Source: Hymenobacter properus (lineage in GTDB: Bacteria; Bacteroidota; Bacteroidia; Cytophagales; Hymenobacteraceae). Taken from it: DNA of 64,000 bases. Positions within the stretch are counted from its first letter, which is position 1. Each line of letters starts with the position of its first letter. Both the position numbers and the translations under genes were made by a program. The notes under the pieces are model-generated. The model did no database searches. It was given only the letters and a program-made list of their open reading frames with translations, and was not told the DNA's origin. Where the stretch lies: positions 434,001 to 498,000 of the forward strand of contig NZ_JADQDP010000002.1 in assembly GCF_015694735.1 (NCBI RefSeq), written 5' to 3'. Shown here one piece after another: positions 1 through 9,313 of this stretch.

Positions 1-615
1 GCCCACGGCGCCTACCCCTGGAACAGCGTGGACCCCGTGGTGACGGCTGCGCAGATTATTCTGGGCCTGCAAACCATCGTGAGCCGGCAGGTGAAGCTGA
101 TTGACGACGCGGCCGTTGTCACGGTAGGCACCATCAACGGCGGCGTGCGCTACAACGTCATCCCGCCCGATGTAGAGCTGAGCGGCACCATTCGGGCCCT
201 CAACCCCGAAGTGCAAAAGCAAATCTGGGCCAGCATCCGCCGCATTGCCACCAACATTGCCGAGAGCGCCGGGGCCACCGCCGACGTCAGCATCGAGCCC
301 TACGTGCCCGTGACCACCAACGACCCCGCCCTCATGGCCCGGATGCTGCCCACGCTGCAGGCGGTGGCCGGCCCGGCGCATGTGCACGAAATTAAGGCTG
401 TGACGGGTGCGGAGGACTTCTCTTTTTACCAGGAGAAGGTACCGGGCCTGTTCCTGTTCGTGGGCGGCATGGCCAAGGGGCAAGACCCCGCTACTGCGGC
501 CGACCACCACACGGCCGGCTTCCGCATTGATGAGAGCGGGTTGACGCTAGGCGTGAAGACACTGTCGACCTTAGCCGCCGACTACCTCAACCGTACCCAA
601 AATCAGCAAAAATAA
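1..615 (+). CDS. M20 family amidohydrolase/peptidase, C-terminal part
   Basis: Partial gene; its 5' end lies outside the window and the frame is open from base 1. The visible 204 residues begin in the lid/dimerisation domain (HGAYPWNSVDPV, typical of M20D amidohydrolases of the hippurate or N-acyl-amino-acid hydrolase type). They continue into the C-terminal half of the catalytic domain, with TGAEDFSFY and a late DHHTAGF histidine motif expected to belong to the dinuclear metal site. Members hydrolyse N-acyl or amide bonds of amino-acid derivatives. The substrate cannot be told from this fragment, and whether the protein is secreted is unknown because the N-terminus is missing. Confidence 0.9.
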   Translation, partial: AHGAYPWNSVDPVVTAAQIILGLQTIVSRQVKLIDDAAVVTVGTINGGVRYNVIPPDVELSGTIRALNPEVQKQIWASIRRIATNIAESAGATADVSIEPYVPVTTNDPALMARMLPTLQAVAGPAHVHEIKAVTGAEDFSFYQEKVPGLFLFVGGMAKGQDPATAADHHTAGFRIDESGLTLGVKTLSTLAADYLNRTQNQQK

Positions 616-824
616 GTCCAGTTTGCTCGTTTCAAGGTAAAGGATTATTTCAATTTGGCTGAGTGCAAATTCATCTTCATGAATTGTATAAAATTTTGGC
701 ATTAACATTAAAATTTTTAATCGATAACGTTTGCGGATTGAAATAATGTCTAGGTTGCGAAGGCAAAAGCACGAATATTGCAAAAAGTGCTAAGCCTTTC
801 CCACCACATTTTTCATCCATTTAA

Positions 825-3290
825 ATGAGAAAACAATACTCAGCTGTAGCATTAACTCTGCTCGGCGCCTTGGCCGCTACCACGGCTCACGCTCAGGATG
901 CCGCGCGCATCCAAACCAAGGTTTTGGGCGACGACAAACAGCCCGTGCTGGTGCAATTCAACGCCGAAGGCAAGATGGCCCTGCGCGGCCTGAGCGGCGA
1001 ACAGGTGCTGCGGCAGCAGCTGGCCCTTACCAACGCCGACCAGATGCGCGTGGCCCGCGTCGAAACCGACCAACTGGGCTTCACGCACCAGAAGTTCTCG
1101 CAGTACTACCAAGGCATTCGGGTAGAGCACGCCGACTACACGGTGCACGCCAAGGGCGGCACGGTAGAAAGCATCAGCGGCGACTTCGAGCGCATTTCGG
1201 GCCTGAATACCACGCCCGGCCTGAATGAGAGCACCGCTCTGAGCCGCGCCCTGGCCCACGTAGGTGCCCGCAAGTACATGTGGCAAACCAATGAAGCCAA
1301 CGCCAACGAATTCGCCCCGACCGGCGAGTTGGTGATTGTGCGTGATATGCGCCAAGGCGCTGAGAACGGCCCGCTGGTGCTGGCCTGGAAGTTCAACGTG
1401 TACGCCGCGCAGCCCATTAGCCGCTCCTACGTGTATGTGGACGCCCACACCGGCCAGGTGGTGTTGCAAGACAACATCATCAAGCACGCGGCGGCCACCG
1501 GCACCTTTGCCACGGCCTACAGCGGCACCCGCTCGTTTGCCGACGGCACCACCACCGGCGGCTATTTCCTGCGCGAAACCACCCGCGGCCTCGGCATCCA
1601 GACCTTCAACTGTAAGAAGAGCAACAGCTATACTTCGGCCACCGACTTCATCGACGCCGACAACAACTGGACGTCGGCCGAGTACAACAACGCCAACTTC
1701 GACAACGTGGCCGGCGACGCCCACGTGGGTGCCCAAGCCACCTACGACTACTGGAAGAACGTGCACGGCCGCAACTCCTACGACAACGCCGGTGCCATCA
1801 TCAAAAGCTACGTGCACTTCGACGACGTGCCCGGCGGTGCCGGCTACGAAAATGCCTACTGGGACGGCGTGCGCATGACCTACGGCGACGGCGCTACCCG
1901 TTTCCGCCCCCTGACGGCCCTGGACGTGTGCGGCCACGAAATCGGCCACGCCGTGTGCGAGAAAACGGCCAACCTGACCTACGCCAACGAGTCGGGCGCC
2001 ATGAACGAAGGCTTGTCCGACATCTGGGGTGCCAGCATCGAAGCCTACGCAGTGGCCAATCTGGGTTTCACTTCGGGCGGCGTGAAAGCGAAGTCGACCT
2101 GGCTCATTGGCGAGGAAATCGACAAACAGCAGGCCGCTTTGCGCTCGATGAGCGACCCGAAATCCTTGGGCCAGCCGGCTTATTACAAGGGTCAGTACTG
2201 GGCGCCGCTGTCGTCGGCGCCCTCCAATGCCAACGACCAGGGCGGCGTGCACACCAACTCGGGCGTGCTCAACCACTGGTACTACATCCTGGCGGTGGGC
2301 AAATCGGGCACCAACGAAGGTGGCAATACCTACAGCGTGACCGGCCAGGGCATTGATGCTGCTGCCAAAATCACCTTCCGCATGGAAAGCGTGTATATGA
2401 CGGCCAGCTCGACCTACGCCCAGGCTCGCACCTACGCCATCCAGGCCGCTACCGACCTCTACGGTGCCGGCTCGGCCCAGGTAATTGCCGTAACCGATGC
2501 TTGGTATGCTGTGGGAGTGGGCGCGTCTTACGCCGGCGGTGGCACCACCACGCCGCCCCCCACCACTACTACCTACTGCACTATCAAAGGCACCAGCCAG
2601 GCCTATGAGTGGATTGACCTCGTGCAGCTGGGCAGCATCAACCGCACTTCCGGTAAAGATGGCGGCTACTACAACGGTACGGCGCTGAGCACCAGCGTGG
2701 CCGCTGGCTCGTCGCAGACCATGTACTTCTCGGCTGGCTTCACCAGCACCGCCTACACCGAGTACTGGAAGGTGTACATCGACTACAACAAGAACGGCGT
2801 GTTCACCGATGCCGGCGAACTGGTGATTAGCGGCAGCAGCGCCAGCTCCGGCACCCTGAGCGCCACCTTCACGGTGCCCACCACGGCCCGCAACGGCAGC
2901 ACCGTGATGCGCGTGATAATGAGCGACAACTCGGCCACCACCAGCTGCGGCACCTTCAGCTACGGCGAGGCCGAGGACTACACCCTCAACATCACGGGCG
3001 GCGCGGCCATTGCGCCCACTACGCTGACCGGCGACGCTACGCCGCTCGGCAACGATGTGGCCCGCACCCTGGAGCTGTTCCCCAACCCGGCCACCGACGC
3101 CCTGCGCCTCGTGCTGCCCGGCAATGCTGAAGTAACCGATGTGACGGTAACCGACGTGCGCGGCGCCCGCATGACCGGGACCACGCTCAGCAACGGTGTG
3201 CTTAACATCAGCGGCCTGGCCAAGGGCATGTACACCATCAGCGTGAGCGACGGGCAGAAAGTGTTCCACCAGCGCTTCGTGAAGGAATAA
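825..3290 (+). CDS. Secreted M4 (thermolysin-like) metalloprotease with GEVED-type domain and T9SS tail
   Basis: 821 residues. Order: signal peptide (about 1-23, ending AHA), FTP/PepSY-type propeptide (about 35-215), M4 catalytic domain (about 220-575), a proline/threonine linker, a GEVED-like beta domain (about 590-725, ending YGEAEDYTL), and a type IX sorting domain (about 745-821, starting ELFPNPA). The zinc site is complete: H371-E372-I-G-H375 with the third ligand E395 in NEGLSD, and GGVHTNSG carries the transition-state histidine. It is expected to be exported by Sec, moved across the outer membrane by T9SS, matured by loss of the propeptide, and to act as an extracellular endopeptidase. 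The next gene is a close paralogue lacking the GEVED-like domain. A hairpin follows the stop. Confidence 0.95.
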   Translation: MRKQYSAVALTLLGALAATTAHAQDAARIQTKVLGDDKQPVLVQFNAEGKMALRGLSGEQVLRQQLALTNADQMRVARVETDQLGFTHQKFSQYYQGIRVEHADYTVHAKGGTVESISGDFERISGLNTTPGLNESTALSRALAHVGARKYMWQTNEANANEFAPTGELVIVRDMRQGAENGPLVLAWKFNVYAAQPISRSYVYVDAHTGQVVLQDNIIKHAAATGTFATAYSGTRSFADGTTTGGYFLRETTRGLGIQTFNCKKSNSYTSATDFIDADNNWTSAEYNNANFDNVAGDAHVGAQATYDYWKNVHGRNSYDNAGAIIKSYVHFDDVPGGAGYENAYWDGVRMTYGDGATRFRPLTALDVCGHEIGHAVCEKTANLTYANESGAMNEGLSDIWGASIEAYAVANLGFTSGGVKAKSTWLIGEEIDKQQAALRSMSDPKSLGQPAYYKGQYWAPLSSAPSNANDQGGVHTNSGVLNHWYYILAVGKSGTNEGGNTYSVTGQGIDAAAKITFRMESVYMTASSTYAQARTYAIQAATDLYGAGSAQVIAVTDAWYAVGVGASYAGGGTTTPPPTTTTYCTIKGTSQAYEWIDLVQLGSINRTSGKDGGYYNGTALSTSVAAGSSQTMYFSAGFTSTAYTEYWKVYIDYNKNGVFTDAGELVISGSSASSGTLSATFTVPTTARNGSTVMRVIMSDNSATTSCGTFSYGEAEDYTLNITGGAAIAPTTLTGDATPLGNDVARTLELFPNPATDALRLVLPGNAEVTDVTVTDVRGARMTGTTLSNGVLNISGLAKGMYTISVSDGQKVFHQRFVKE

Positions 3291-3310
3291 GCGGTTGAAT
3301 TTTATGGAAA

Positions 3311-3345
3311 TGAGCCGCTGGCGCTGCTGGCGGCTCATTTTTATT
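3311..3345 (+). terminator. Rho-independent terminator after first M4 protease
   Basis: An 8-bp GC-rich stem (TGAGCCGC / GCGGCTCA, arms 3311-3318 and 3330-3337) with an 11-nt loop is followed by a T-rich run. It lies 20 bp after the stop codon, so the two protease genes are probably transcribed separately. Confidence 0.75.
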
Positions 3346-3425
3346 CAATGCCTGCTTTCACTTCATGATTTTTTCACAATCAACTTTCCACCTTCCTTTC
3401 AATCCTTTTCTAAATACTTAAAAGC

Positions 3426-5459
3426 ATGACAAACAAATACTCTGCTGCCGTTTTACTGATGCTCGGCACCCTGGCCGCCAACGTGGCCCAGGCCCAGGAT
3501 GCCCGCCGCATCCAAACCAAAGTATTGGGCGATGACAAGCAGCCCGTGCTGGTGCAGTTCAGCGCCGAGGGCAAGGCTGCCTATCGCGGGGTGTCCGCTG
3601 AGGACGTGCTGCGCCAGCAGCTGGCCCTCACCAACGCCGACCAGATGCGCTCGACCCGCGTGAAAACCGATGCGCTGGGCTATACCCATGAGAAATTTGC
3701 GCAGTACTACCAGGGTATCCGGGTAGAGCATGCCGACTACACGGTGCACGCCAAGGGCGGCGCGGTGGAAAGCATCAGCGGCGACTTCGAGAAGCTGACC
3801 AACTTCAACACCACACCGGCCCTGAGTGCCTCGGCGGCCCTCACGCGGGCGCTGGCCCACGTGGGCGCCACCAAGTACATGTGGCAGGACGTGGCCGAGG
3901 AAGCCGGCCTGAAGCAGGAAACCAACAACTCGGCCGCTACCTACTACCCGCAGGGCGAGTTGGTGATTGTGCGCAATGGCCTGACCACCAACGCCAGCGA
4001 GAAAGGCCAGCCGGTGCTGGCCTGGAAATTCAACATTTACGCTCAGGAGCCGGTTAGCCGCGCCCTCATCTACGTGGATGCCCACACCGGCCAGGTGGTG
4101 CTGCAAGACAACATCATCAAGCACGCGGGCGCTACCGGCACTTTTGCCACGGCCTACAGCGGCACCCGCACCTTTGCCGACGGCACCACCACCGGCGGCT
4201 ATTTCCTGCGCGAAACCACCCGCGGCCTCGGCATCCAGACCTTCAACATGAAGAAGGGCACGCAGTATGCCCGCGCCGTCGACTTCGTCGACGCTGACAA
4301 CAACTGGACGTCGGCCGAGTACAACAACGCCAACTTCGACTGGGTAGCCGGCGACGCCCACGTGGGTGCCCAGCTCACCTACGACTACTGGAAGACTGTG
4401 CACGGCCGCAACTCCTACGACAACGCCGGCGCCATCATCAAGAGCTACGTGCACTACAGCCGCAGCTACGAGAATGCTTACTGGGACGGCGTGCGCATGA
4501 CCTACGGCGACGGCGCCACCCGTTTCCGTCCCCTCACGGCCCTGGACGTGTGCGGCCACGAAATCGGCCACGCCGTGTGCGAAAACACTGCCAACCTGAC
4601 CTACTCGAACGAGTCGGGCGCCATGAACGAGGGCCTGTCCGACATCTGGGGCGCCAGCATTGAGGACTATGCGGTAAACCACCTGGGCGTGACCTCGAGC
4701 GGTGCCAAGCCGAAATCGACCTGGCTGATTGGCGAGGAAATTGACAAGCAGCAGGCCGCTTTGCGCTCGATGAGCGCCCCCAAGACGCAGGGCCAGCCCG
4801 ACTACTACAAGGGCATCAACTGGTACACCGGCACCGGCGACTACGGCGGAGTGCACACCAACTCGGGTGTTATCAACTTCTGGTACTACCTGATTTCGGT
4901 GGGTAAGACGGCCACCAACGAGAAGGGCGTGGCCTACTCCGTAAATGGCATCGGCATCGACAAAGCCGCCCTCATTACCTTCCGTATGGAAGACGTGTAC
5001 ATGACAGCCGGCACCACCTACGCCCAGGCCCGCACCTACTCCATTCAGGCCGCCGCGGACATTTACGGCGCCGGCTCGCCCGAAGTAATTTCTGTGACCA
5101 ACGCCTGGGACGCCGTGGGCGTAACCGGCAGCACGGCCCTGGTGGCCGGTGGCACCAGCACCAGCACCCCAGCCGTGAACAGCGGCAACGCTACCCTGAC
5201 CGGCAGCAACACCGGCCTGGCCTCGGCCCACGAGCTGAGCATCTACCCCGTGCCCGCCACCAACGAGCTGCACCTGCTGCTCGGCAACAATGCTGACATC
5301 ATCAGCGTGCGCGTGGCCGACCTGCGCGGCGCCAACGTGGGCAGCGTACGCTACGACGGCAACGGCACGCTCGACGTGAGCAGCCTGGCCAAGGGCATGT
5401 ACGTCATCAGCGTGAGCGACGGGCAGCAAACCTTCCGCCAGCGCTTCGTGAAAGAGTAG
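3426..5459 (+). CDS. Secreted M4 metalloprotease with T9SS tail (tandem paralogue)
   Basis: 677 residues: signal peptide (ending VAQAQ), FTP/PepSY-type propeptide, M4 catalytic domain with H378-E-I-G-H382 and E402, GGVHTNSG, a short serine/threonine linker, and a T9SS type A sorting domain (ELSIYPVPATNEL onward, ending RQRFVKE). It is clearly a tandem duplicate of the preceding gene. Long stretches of propeptide and catalytic domain are nearly identical in DNA, and the last residues (SDGQ..F.QRFVKE) match. It lacks the roughly 140-residue GEVED-like domain. The role is the same, an extracellular zinc endopeptidase, with the domain difference likely affecting substrate or surface contact. Confidence 0.95.
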   Translation: MTNKYSAAVLLMLGTLAANVAQAQDARRIQTKVLGDDKQPVLVQFSAEGKAAYRGVSAEDVLRQQLALTNADQMRSTRVKTDALGYTHEKFAQYYQGIRVEHADYTVHAKGGAVESISGDFEKLTNFNTTPALSASAALTRALAHVGATKYMWQDVAEEAGLKQETNNSAATYYPQGELVIVRNGLTTNASEKGQPVLAWKFNIYAQEPVSRALIYVDAHTGQVVLQDNIIKHAGATGTFATAYSGTRTFADGTTTGGYFLRETTRGLGIQTFNMKKGTQYARAVDFVDADNNWTSAEYNNANFDWVAGDAHVGAQLTYDYWKTVHGRNSYDNAGAIIKSYVHYSRSYENAYWDGVRMTYGDGATRFRPLTALDVCGHEIGHAVCENTANLTYSNESGAMNEGLSDIWGASIEDYAVNHLGVTSSGAKPKSTWLIGEEIDKQQAALRSMSAPKTQGQPDYYKGINWYTGTGDYGGVHTNSGVINFWYYLISVGKTATNEKGVAYSVNGIGIDKAALITFRMEDVYMTAGTTYAQARTYSIQAAADIYGAGSPEVISVTNAWDAVGVTGSTALVAGGTSTSTPAVNSGNATLTGSNTGLASAHELSIYPVPATNELHLLLGNNADIISVRVADLRGANVGSVRYDGNGTLDVSSLAKGMYVISVSDGQQTFRQRFVKE

Positions 5460-5476
5460 CCGCTCGGCAAATAGAC

Positions 5477-5515
5477 TAAAAAAGGCCCGTCAGCATTGCT
5501 GACGGGCCTTTTTGT
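5477..5515 (+). terminator. Terminator hairpin between convergent genes
   Basis: A perfect 13-bp stem (AAGGCCCGTCAGC, arms 5482-5494 and 5498-5510) with an ATT loop is flanked by an A-run before and a T-run after. It can therefore serve the protease gene on the plus strand and the beta-barrel gene on the minus strand. Confidence 0.9.
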
Positions 5516-5541
5516 TTCGTTATGAAGTATGGCCGCTTGGC

Positions 5542-6276
5542 TTATTTCAGCGAGTAATCCAGCTTTAGCATCACCGTGCCGAAGCCATCATTGTTGCGCG
5601 AGGCACCACCCAGCCGCTTGCTGATGTCATCGAGCTGGTCGGTGGTGGTGAAGTAGTAGTTGGCTTCCAGATTCGCCCGGAACTGGTCGGTGAGGCGCAC
5701 GCTGAAGCCGCCGCCCACCGGCGCCACGCCGGCCAGGTAGGGATAGTCGTTGCGCTCTGGGGCCAGGTACGCTGTTTCGTTGCTGGGCCGCGCAGTGCCC
5801 AGGTAGGAGCGGGGGTCGAAAAGCATCAAACCGGCGCCGCCTTGCACGAACACCTGAAAGATGGGTGCCTCGGCCACCGACGACGCAAAAATCGACTCAT
5901 CGGGGAGCAGGTCAAACCGCAGAAACACCGTGCCCAGCCCGTTGGTGCTGGTGAAGGCCAGGCCACGCTCTTTGGCCTTGTCGCGCGCGCCCAGCTTCAG
6001 GTAGCTGAACTCGCTGCCCAGGTGCAGGTGCGGCGTGAGGCGGTAGAGAATGCCCGCGCTCACGGCCGGGCCAAAGAAATTGTCGCCGGGGCTGTTGCCC
6101 AGGTCGCCGTCGTAGAGCCCCGTGCCGCCGCCGAGCGTGACGTGCAGCGGCCCCCGGTAGTAGGGGCGGCCCTGCCGGTTGTAGTGGCGCACCGAGTAGT
6201 GGTATTGGGCGTGGGCCGTGTGGCTGCTGAGAAAGCCAGCCGCCAGCACTCCCAGAATAAAAAGACGAAACCGCAT
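5542..6276 (-). CDS. Outer-membrane beta-barrel protein, porin-like family
   Basis: 244 residues with a signal peptide (about 1-23, ending AHAQ), then alternating short hydrophobic/aromatic beta strands and glycine-rich turns (LGGGTGLYDGDLG, GILYRLTPHLHLGSEFSYL, GGGFSVRLTDQFRANLEANY), ending in an aromatic/basic strand (MLKLDYSLK). This is the pattern of the 8-stranded OmpA/OmpW-like barrels common in Bacteroidota. It probably sits in the outer membrane; the substrate or partner is unknown. It converges with the protease gene and shares its terminator. Confidence 0.75.
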   Translation of the reverse strand: MRFRLFILGVLAAGFLSSHTAHAQYHYSVRHYNRQGRPYYRGPLHVTLGGGTGLYDGDLGNSPGDNFFGPAVSAGILYRLTPHLHLGSEFSYLKLGARDKAKERGLAFTSTNGLGTVFLRFDLLPDESIFASSVAEAPIFQVFVQGGAGLMLFDPRSYLGTARPSNETAYLAPERNDYPYLAGVAPVGGGFSVRLTDQFRANLEANYYFTTTDQLDDISKRLGGASRNNDGFGTVMLKLDYSLK

Positions 6277-6356
6277 GCTAGAGATAAAGGATGATGAAAC
6301 TCCGCTTGTACGGCCAACAACGGCAAGGCTGCCGGAATTGGTCTGCCGGGCGGGGT

Positions 6357-7127
6357 TTATTTGAAAGTGCCTTGCGGGTCGGGCTGCTTGGCCAGCAGGT
6401 CCGACACAAGGTTGAAATCGAGGCTGGTGGGGCTCAGCGCCTGCCCTTTGTGCACGGCGGCCCAGGCCTCGGCGTACTTCTCCTGGTAGAAATAGCCGCG
6501 GGCCAGCTCCTGCCAGGCCACGGCGTTGGTGGGCTCGGCGGCGGTGGCGCGCTGCAACAGCTCGATGCCGGTGGTGAGGTCCTTCTTCTTCTTGGTTTGG
6601 TTGTAGCGGATGAGGTGGCTGGTGCCCAGGTCGCTCATCAGCACTGCGCTGCTGGGCGACAGCGCCAGGCCTTTGGTGAGCAGGCCGATGGCGGCGTCGG
6701 GCGTGGGCTCGCTGCTGGCCACAATGCCCATGCCCCGGTAGGCCTCGGCATTTTTGGGGTCGAGCAGCCAGGCCAGGTTGAAGCGGTAAACGGCCGTGTC
6801 GGGCTGGTTTTCGCGCAGATACTCGTAGCCTTTATTGGTGAAAAAGGTGCTGGCTTCGGCCGTGGAGGCAAAGCTGGCGGCAATGGCCTTGAGCTGCGCC
6901 TCGCCAATAATCTGGGTGGCCTGAGCCGGGCTGAGGCCACCGAACATAGGCTGTAGGCGGGCCGGGCGGCCGGGCGCTGCCGGGGCGGTGGCCAGGCTGC
7001 CGTCGGCGTTGGCGGCCGAGGTTTTGCCCCGGCGCTGGGCCTGGGCCGGCGTGGCCAGCAGCACCCCCAGTACCAAGGCCGCCGTCAGGGCCGACGAAAC
7101 GGTTTTGAGCGAAGCAGGGATAAACAC
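6357..7127 (-). CDS. Secreted tetratricopeptide-repeat protein
   Basis: 256 residues. A signal peptide (about 1-30, ending PAQAQ) is followed by a low-complexity Ala/Gly/Pro stretch and then helical TPR-like units from about residue 85 to 240 (YRFNLAWLLDPKNAEAYRGMG; LLTKGLALSPSSAVLMSDLG; LLQRATAAEPTNAVAWQELARGYF; AWAAVHKGQALSPTSLDFN). TPRs bind other proteins; a periplasmic scaffold role is likely but the partner cannot be read from context. It is followed 80 bp later by the beta-barrel gene on the same strand, so co-transcription is possible. It diverges from the alpha/beta hydrolase gene. Confidence 0.8.
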   Translation of the reverse strand: MFIPASLKTVSSALTAALVLGVLLATPAQAQRRGKTSAANADGSLATAPAAPGRPARLQPMFGGLSPAQATQIIGEAQLKAIAASFASTAEASTFFTNKGYEYLRENQPDTAVYRFNLAWLLDPKNAEAYRGMGIVASSEPTPDAAIGLLTKGLALSPSSAVLMSDLGTSHLIRYNQTKKKKDLTTGIELLQRATAAEPTNAVAWQELARGYFYQEKYAEAWAAVHKGQALSPTSLDFNLVSDLLAKQPDPQGTFK

Positions 7128-7210
7128 GTTGAAGATTAAAGAAATGAATAATGCCGGCCGCTATTAAAATGCGCCGGCCGCAGTTTCTGACAAAGATAAA
7201 GCCAGAGCTC

Positions 7211-7297
7211 GTAGCGCGAACTTTGTAACCCGCGTCTCCAGCGGAAGCCCGAACGATTCCAACGGCGCGGGGACGCGGGCTGCAAAGCCCGCGCTGC
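7211..7297. repeat. Degenerate dispersed inverted repeat
   Basis: Left arm GTAGCGCGAACTTTG... (7211-7236) and right arm GACGCGGGCTGCAAAGC... (7272-7297) are imperfect reverse complements. They share the GTAGCGCG..GACT/GGCT edge of the dispersed repeats at 12695, 13742 and 56635. It sits in the divergent gap between the TPR and hydrolase genes and looks like a decayed copy. Confidence 0.55.
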
Positions 7298-7393
7298 TGC
7301 CGAGCCGCGCAAACCGCAGCCACCGGCGCGGCGTAGGTGAGCCCCGGCCATGCGCATTCCGAAGCATGGCCGCCGGTCATTCGTTCCCGTTTT

Positions 7394-8278
7394 ATGCGTC
7401 GTTTTCTTCTGGTAGCACCCGTGGCGGTGCTACTGTCGGCCGTGGCCGTCCTGCTCGCCACCGAATACGTGGTAGCCCGCCCCAGCCACCGCACCAAAAA
7501 TGTGCCTTATGTGGCCAGCACTGCACCCGATTTTGACAAGGAGCGCCACGTGCTAGATGTGTATTCACCCAAAAAAGCCGCGCCTCAGGCGGCCGGCTAC
7601 CCGGTGGTGCTGTTCATCCACGGCGGCAGCTGGACGAGCGGCAACAAGAACATCTACAGCTTCATCGGCCGGCGCCTGGCCAAGCAGGGCGTGGTGGCCG
7701 TCGTCATCAACTACCGCCTCGCGCCCGCCGTGCACGTGCCCGAGCAGGCCGCCGACTGCGCCCGCGCCCTGGCCTGGACGGTGCAGCACATTGCCCGGTA
7801 CGGCGGCGACCCGCAGCGCGTGTTCGTAATGGGACACTCCGCCGGTGGTGGCTTAGCCGCGCTGCTCGCTACCGACGATGCCTTGCTGGCCCGAAACGGC
7901 CTGCCCCAAAACCCCGTGCGCGGCGCCATCCTAGACGACCCGGCCGGGCTGGATATGTACAGCTACCTAAAGGAAATGCGCTACGAAGGCGACGCCCAGT
8001 ACAAAGTGCCTTTCGGCCACGACCCCGCGGTTTGGAAGGAGATGTCAGCCATTTACAAGATTCGGCCAGGCATTCCGCCTTTTCTGTTCTACCTCGGCGG
8101 CGAAACCTACCCGAGCATCAGTGGCAGCGCGGGACGCTTCCGCGACCGGCTCAAAGCCATTGGGCAAGCACCAACATACACCATCATTCCCGGCCGGCAC
8201 CACATTCCCATGGTATTGCAGCTGTATTGGCAGCACAACATTATCTATCAGGGCCTACTGAAGTTTGTGGGGGCGTGA
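7394..8278 (+). CDS. Alpha/beta hydrolase (esterase/lipase-like), membrane-anchored or secreted
   Basis: 294 residues from the ATG at 7394. A longer reading from 7337 adds 19 residues of poor quality; the internal ATG is followed at once by a hydrophobic export segment (MRRFLLVAPVAVLLSAVAVLL), which favours it. The oxyanion motif H76-GGSW and the nucleophile elbow GHSAGG (Ser149) are those of the hormone-sensitive-lipase/BD-FAE-like esterases. A histidine in GRHHIPM near the C-terminus fits the catalytic triad. It likely hydrolyses an ester bond in the periplasm; substrate unknown. Confidence 0.85.
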   Translation: MRRFLLVAPVAVLLSAVAVLLATEYVVARPSHRTKNVPYVASTAPDFDKERHVLDVYSPKKAAPQAAGYPVVLFIHGGSWTSGNKNIYSFIGRRLAKQGVVAVVINYRLAPAVHVPEQAADCARALAWTVQHIARYGGDPQRVFVMGHSAGGGLAALLATDDALLARNGLPQNPVRGAILDDPAGLDMYSYLKEMRYEGDAQYKVPFGHDPAVWKEMSAIYKIRPGIPPFLFYLGGETYPSISGSAGRFRDRLKAIGQAPTYTIIPGRHHIPMVLQLYWQHNIIYQGLLKFVGA

Positions 8279-8363
8279 GGTGGATTGGAGGGGTAGCGAA
8301 ATGTCCATCTGCCTTGTCGTACCCGTGGACACCGCTTATTTTTACGCTGTCCACTTCGCTGCC

Positions 8364-8777
8364 ATGCCCCCGCCGCCCCCGCCCAATCTGACTCGTCTGT
8401 TCGTAGTCCTGGCGTGCCTGGGCGTGGCCATGGTGGCCATTCCTTTTTTGGTGGGAGTAGGGATTAGCCTGTATGAAAGCTATACAGGCAACGTCATCGT
8501 CGAAGAACCGAACTACATCGACGCGTTGCGCATGGCTCATATCCTAATGGACGAGCGGTTGCACTATTCGCCCGACCTCACTTACCCCAAAGCTTCCCCC
8601 GAGGTGAAGATGTCTCCCCAAGGCCATTTCATCGTGCAGGGCAAAATCTTTCAATTTGTTGAGCCTCGGTTTATCCCTTTCCCCTATGTTGTTGAACTAC
8701 AATACCTGGGGCCCAAGTGTATGGACACGACTAGTTGGAAACTCATCCGTTGCACCGTTCCTGGCCTGCTGAAATAA
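8364..8777 (+). CDS. Hypothetical single-pass membrane protein
   Basis: 137 residues from the ATG at 8364 (MPPPPPPNL). Further upstream the frame runs back into the hydrolase gene and looks non-coding. One strong transmembrane segment (about residues 8-33, LFVVLACLGVAMVAIPFLVGVG) is followed by a soluble tail of about 100 residues with no motif I recognise. Codon use is less GC-biased than in the neighbours, and it faces a convergent gene. Either a real orphan or a recent acquisition. Confidence 0.55.
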   Translation: MPPPPPPNLTRLFVVLACLGVAMVAIPFLVGVGISLYESYTGNVIVEEPNYIDALRMAHILMDERLHYSPDLTYPKASPEVKMSPQGHFIVQGKIFQFVEPRFIPFPYVVELQYLGPKCMDTTSWKLIRCTVPGLLK

Positions 8778-8821
8778 CTGCTGTGTGCTTGGCAGGGGCG
8801 GCATAGCCGCTTTCAGACCAT

Positions 8822-9313
8822 TTACCCAAACAGCCCGCCCTGCCGCGTGGGCTGCTCAAATTCGAGCAGCCACTTCTTGCGGTGCATGCCGCCGGCGTAG
8901 CCCGTCAGGCTGCCGTCGGCGCCGATGATGCGGTGGCAGGGCCACACAATGGCCAGCGGATTCTGCCCATTGGCCGCGCCCACGGCGCGCACCGATTTAG
9001 GGTTGTTCAGCAGCTTGGCCACGTCGAGGTAAGAGGCCGTGCGCCCGTAGCCAATCCCCGTGAGCGCCTGCCACACCTGCCGTTGAAAATCGGTGCCAAA
9101 AGTGGAGTAGTACGTCAAATCGAACGTGCGTAATTCGCGGGCAAAGTAGGCTTGCAGCTGCTCGTACGCCGGGCGCAGGCATTCGGGCACAGCAGCCAGC
9201 GGCGTTGCCGGAATCACCGCATCGTTCAGAAAAGTAACCGCACTCAAGCCTTCCTCGCAGCCACTGATGGCCAGCGGGCCGATGGGAGTGCCCAGAAACA
9301 CCGAAAGGTTCAT
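8822..9313 (-). CDS. ogt: Methylated-DNA--[protein]-cysteine S-methyltransferase
   Basis: 163 residues, the usual size of Ogt. Transfers the alkyl group from O6-alkylguanine in DNA to its own cysteine, a suicide repair reaction. The active site is IVWPCHRIIG with Cys126. The upstream helix-turn-helix region (FQRQVWQALTGIGYGRTASYLDVAKLL..RAVGAANGQNP) has the arginine finger and DNA-binding residues of the family. Its ATG overlaps the TGA of the preceding glycosidase gene (ATGA), so the two are translationally coupled although functionally unrelated. Confidence 0.95.
   Translation of the reverse strand: MNLSVFLGTPIGPLAISGCEEGLSAVTFLNDAVIPATPLAAVPECLRPAYEQLQAYFARELRTFDLTYYSTFGTDFQRQVWQALTGIGYGRTASYLDVAKLLNNPKSVRAVGAANGQNPLAIVWPCHRIIGADGSLTGYAGGMHRKKWLLEFEQPTRQGGLFG

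Noticed and set aside
728..758. Possible promoter (TTTG ... TAGGTTGC) before the first protease
   Set aside because: The -7 element has two mismatches in the TTTG part, and the distance to the start is long; too weak to list.
852..3338. An 828-codon open frame antisense to the first protease (and a similar one at 3453-5429)
   Set aside because: Composition is Val/Gly/His/Ala-rich with no domain. It mirrors the GC-rich third positions of the real protease gene and is repeated in the paralogue for the same reason.
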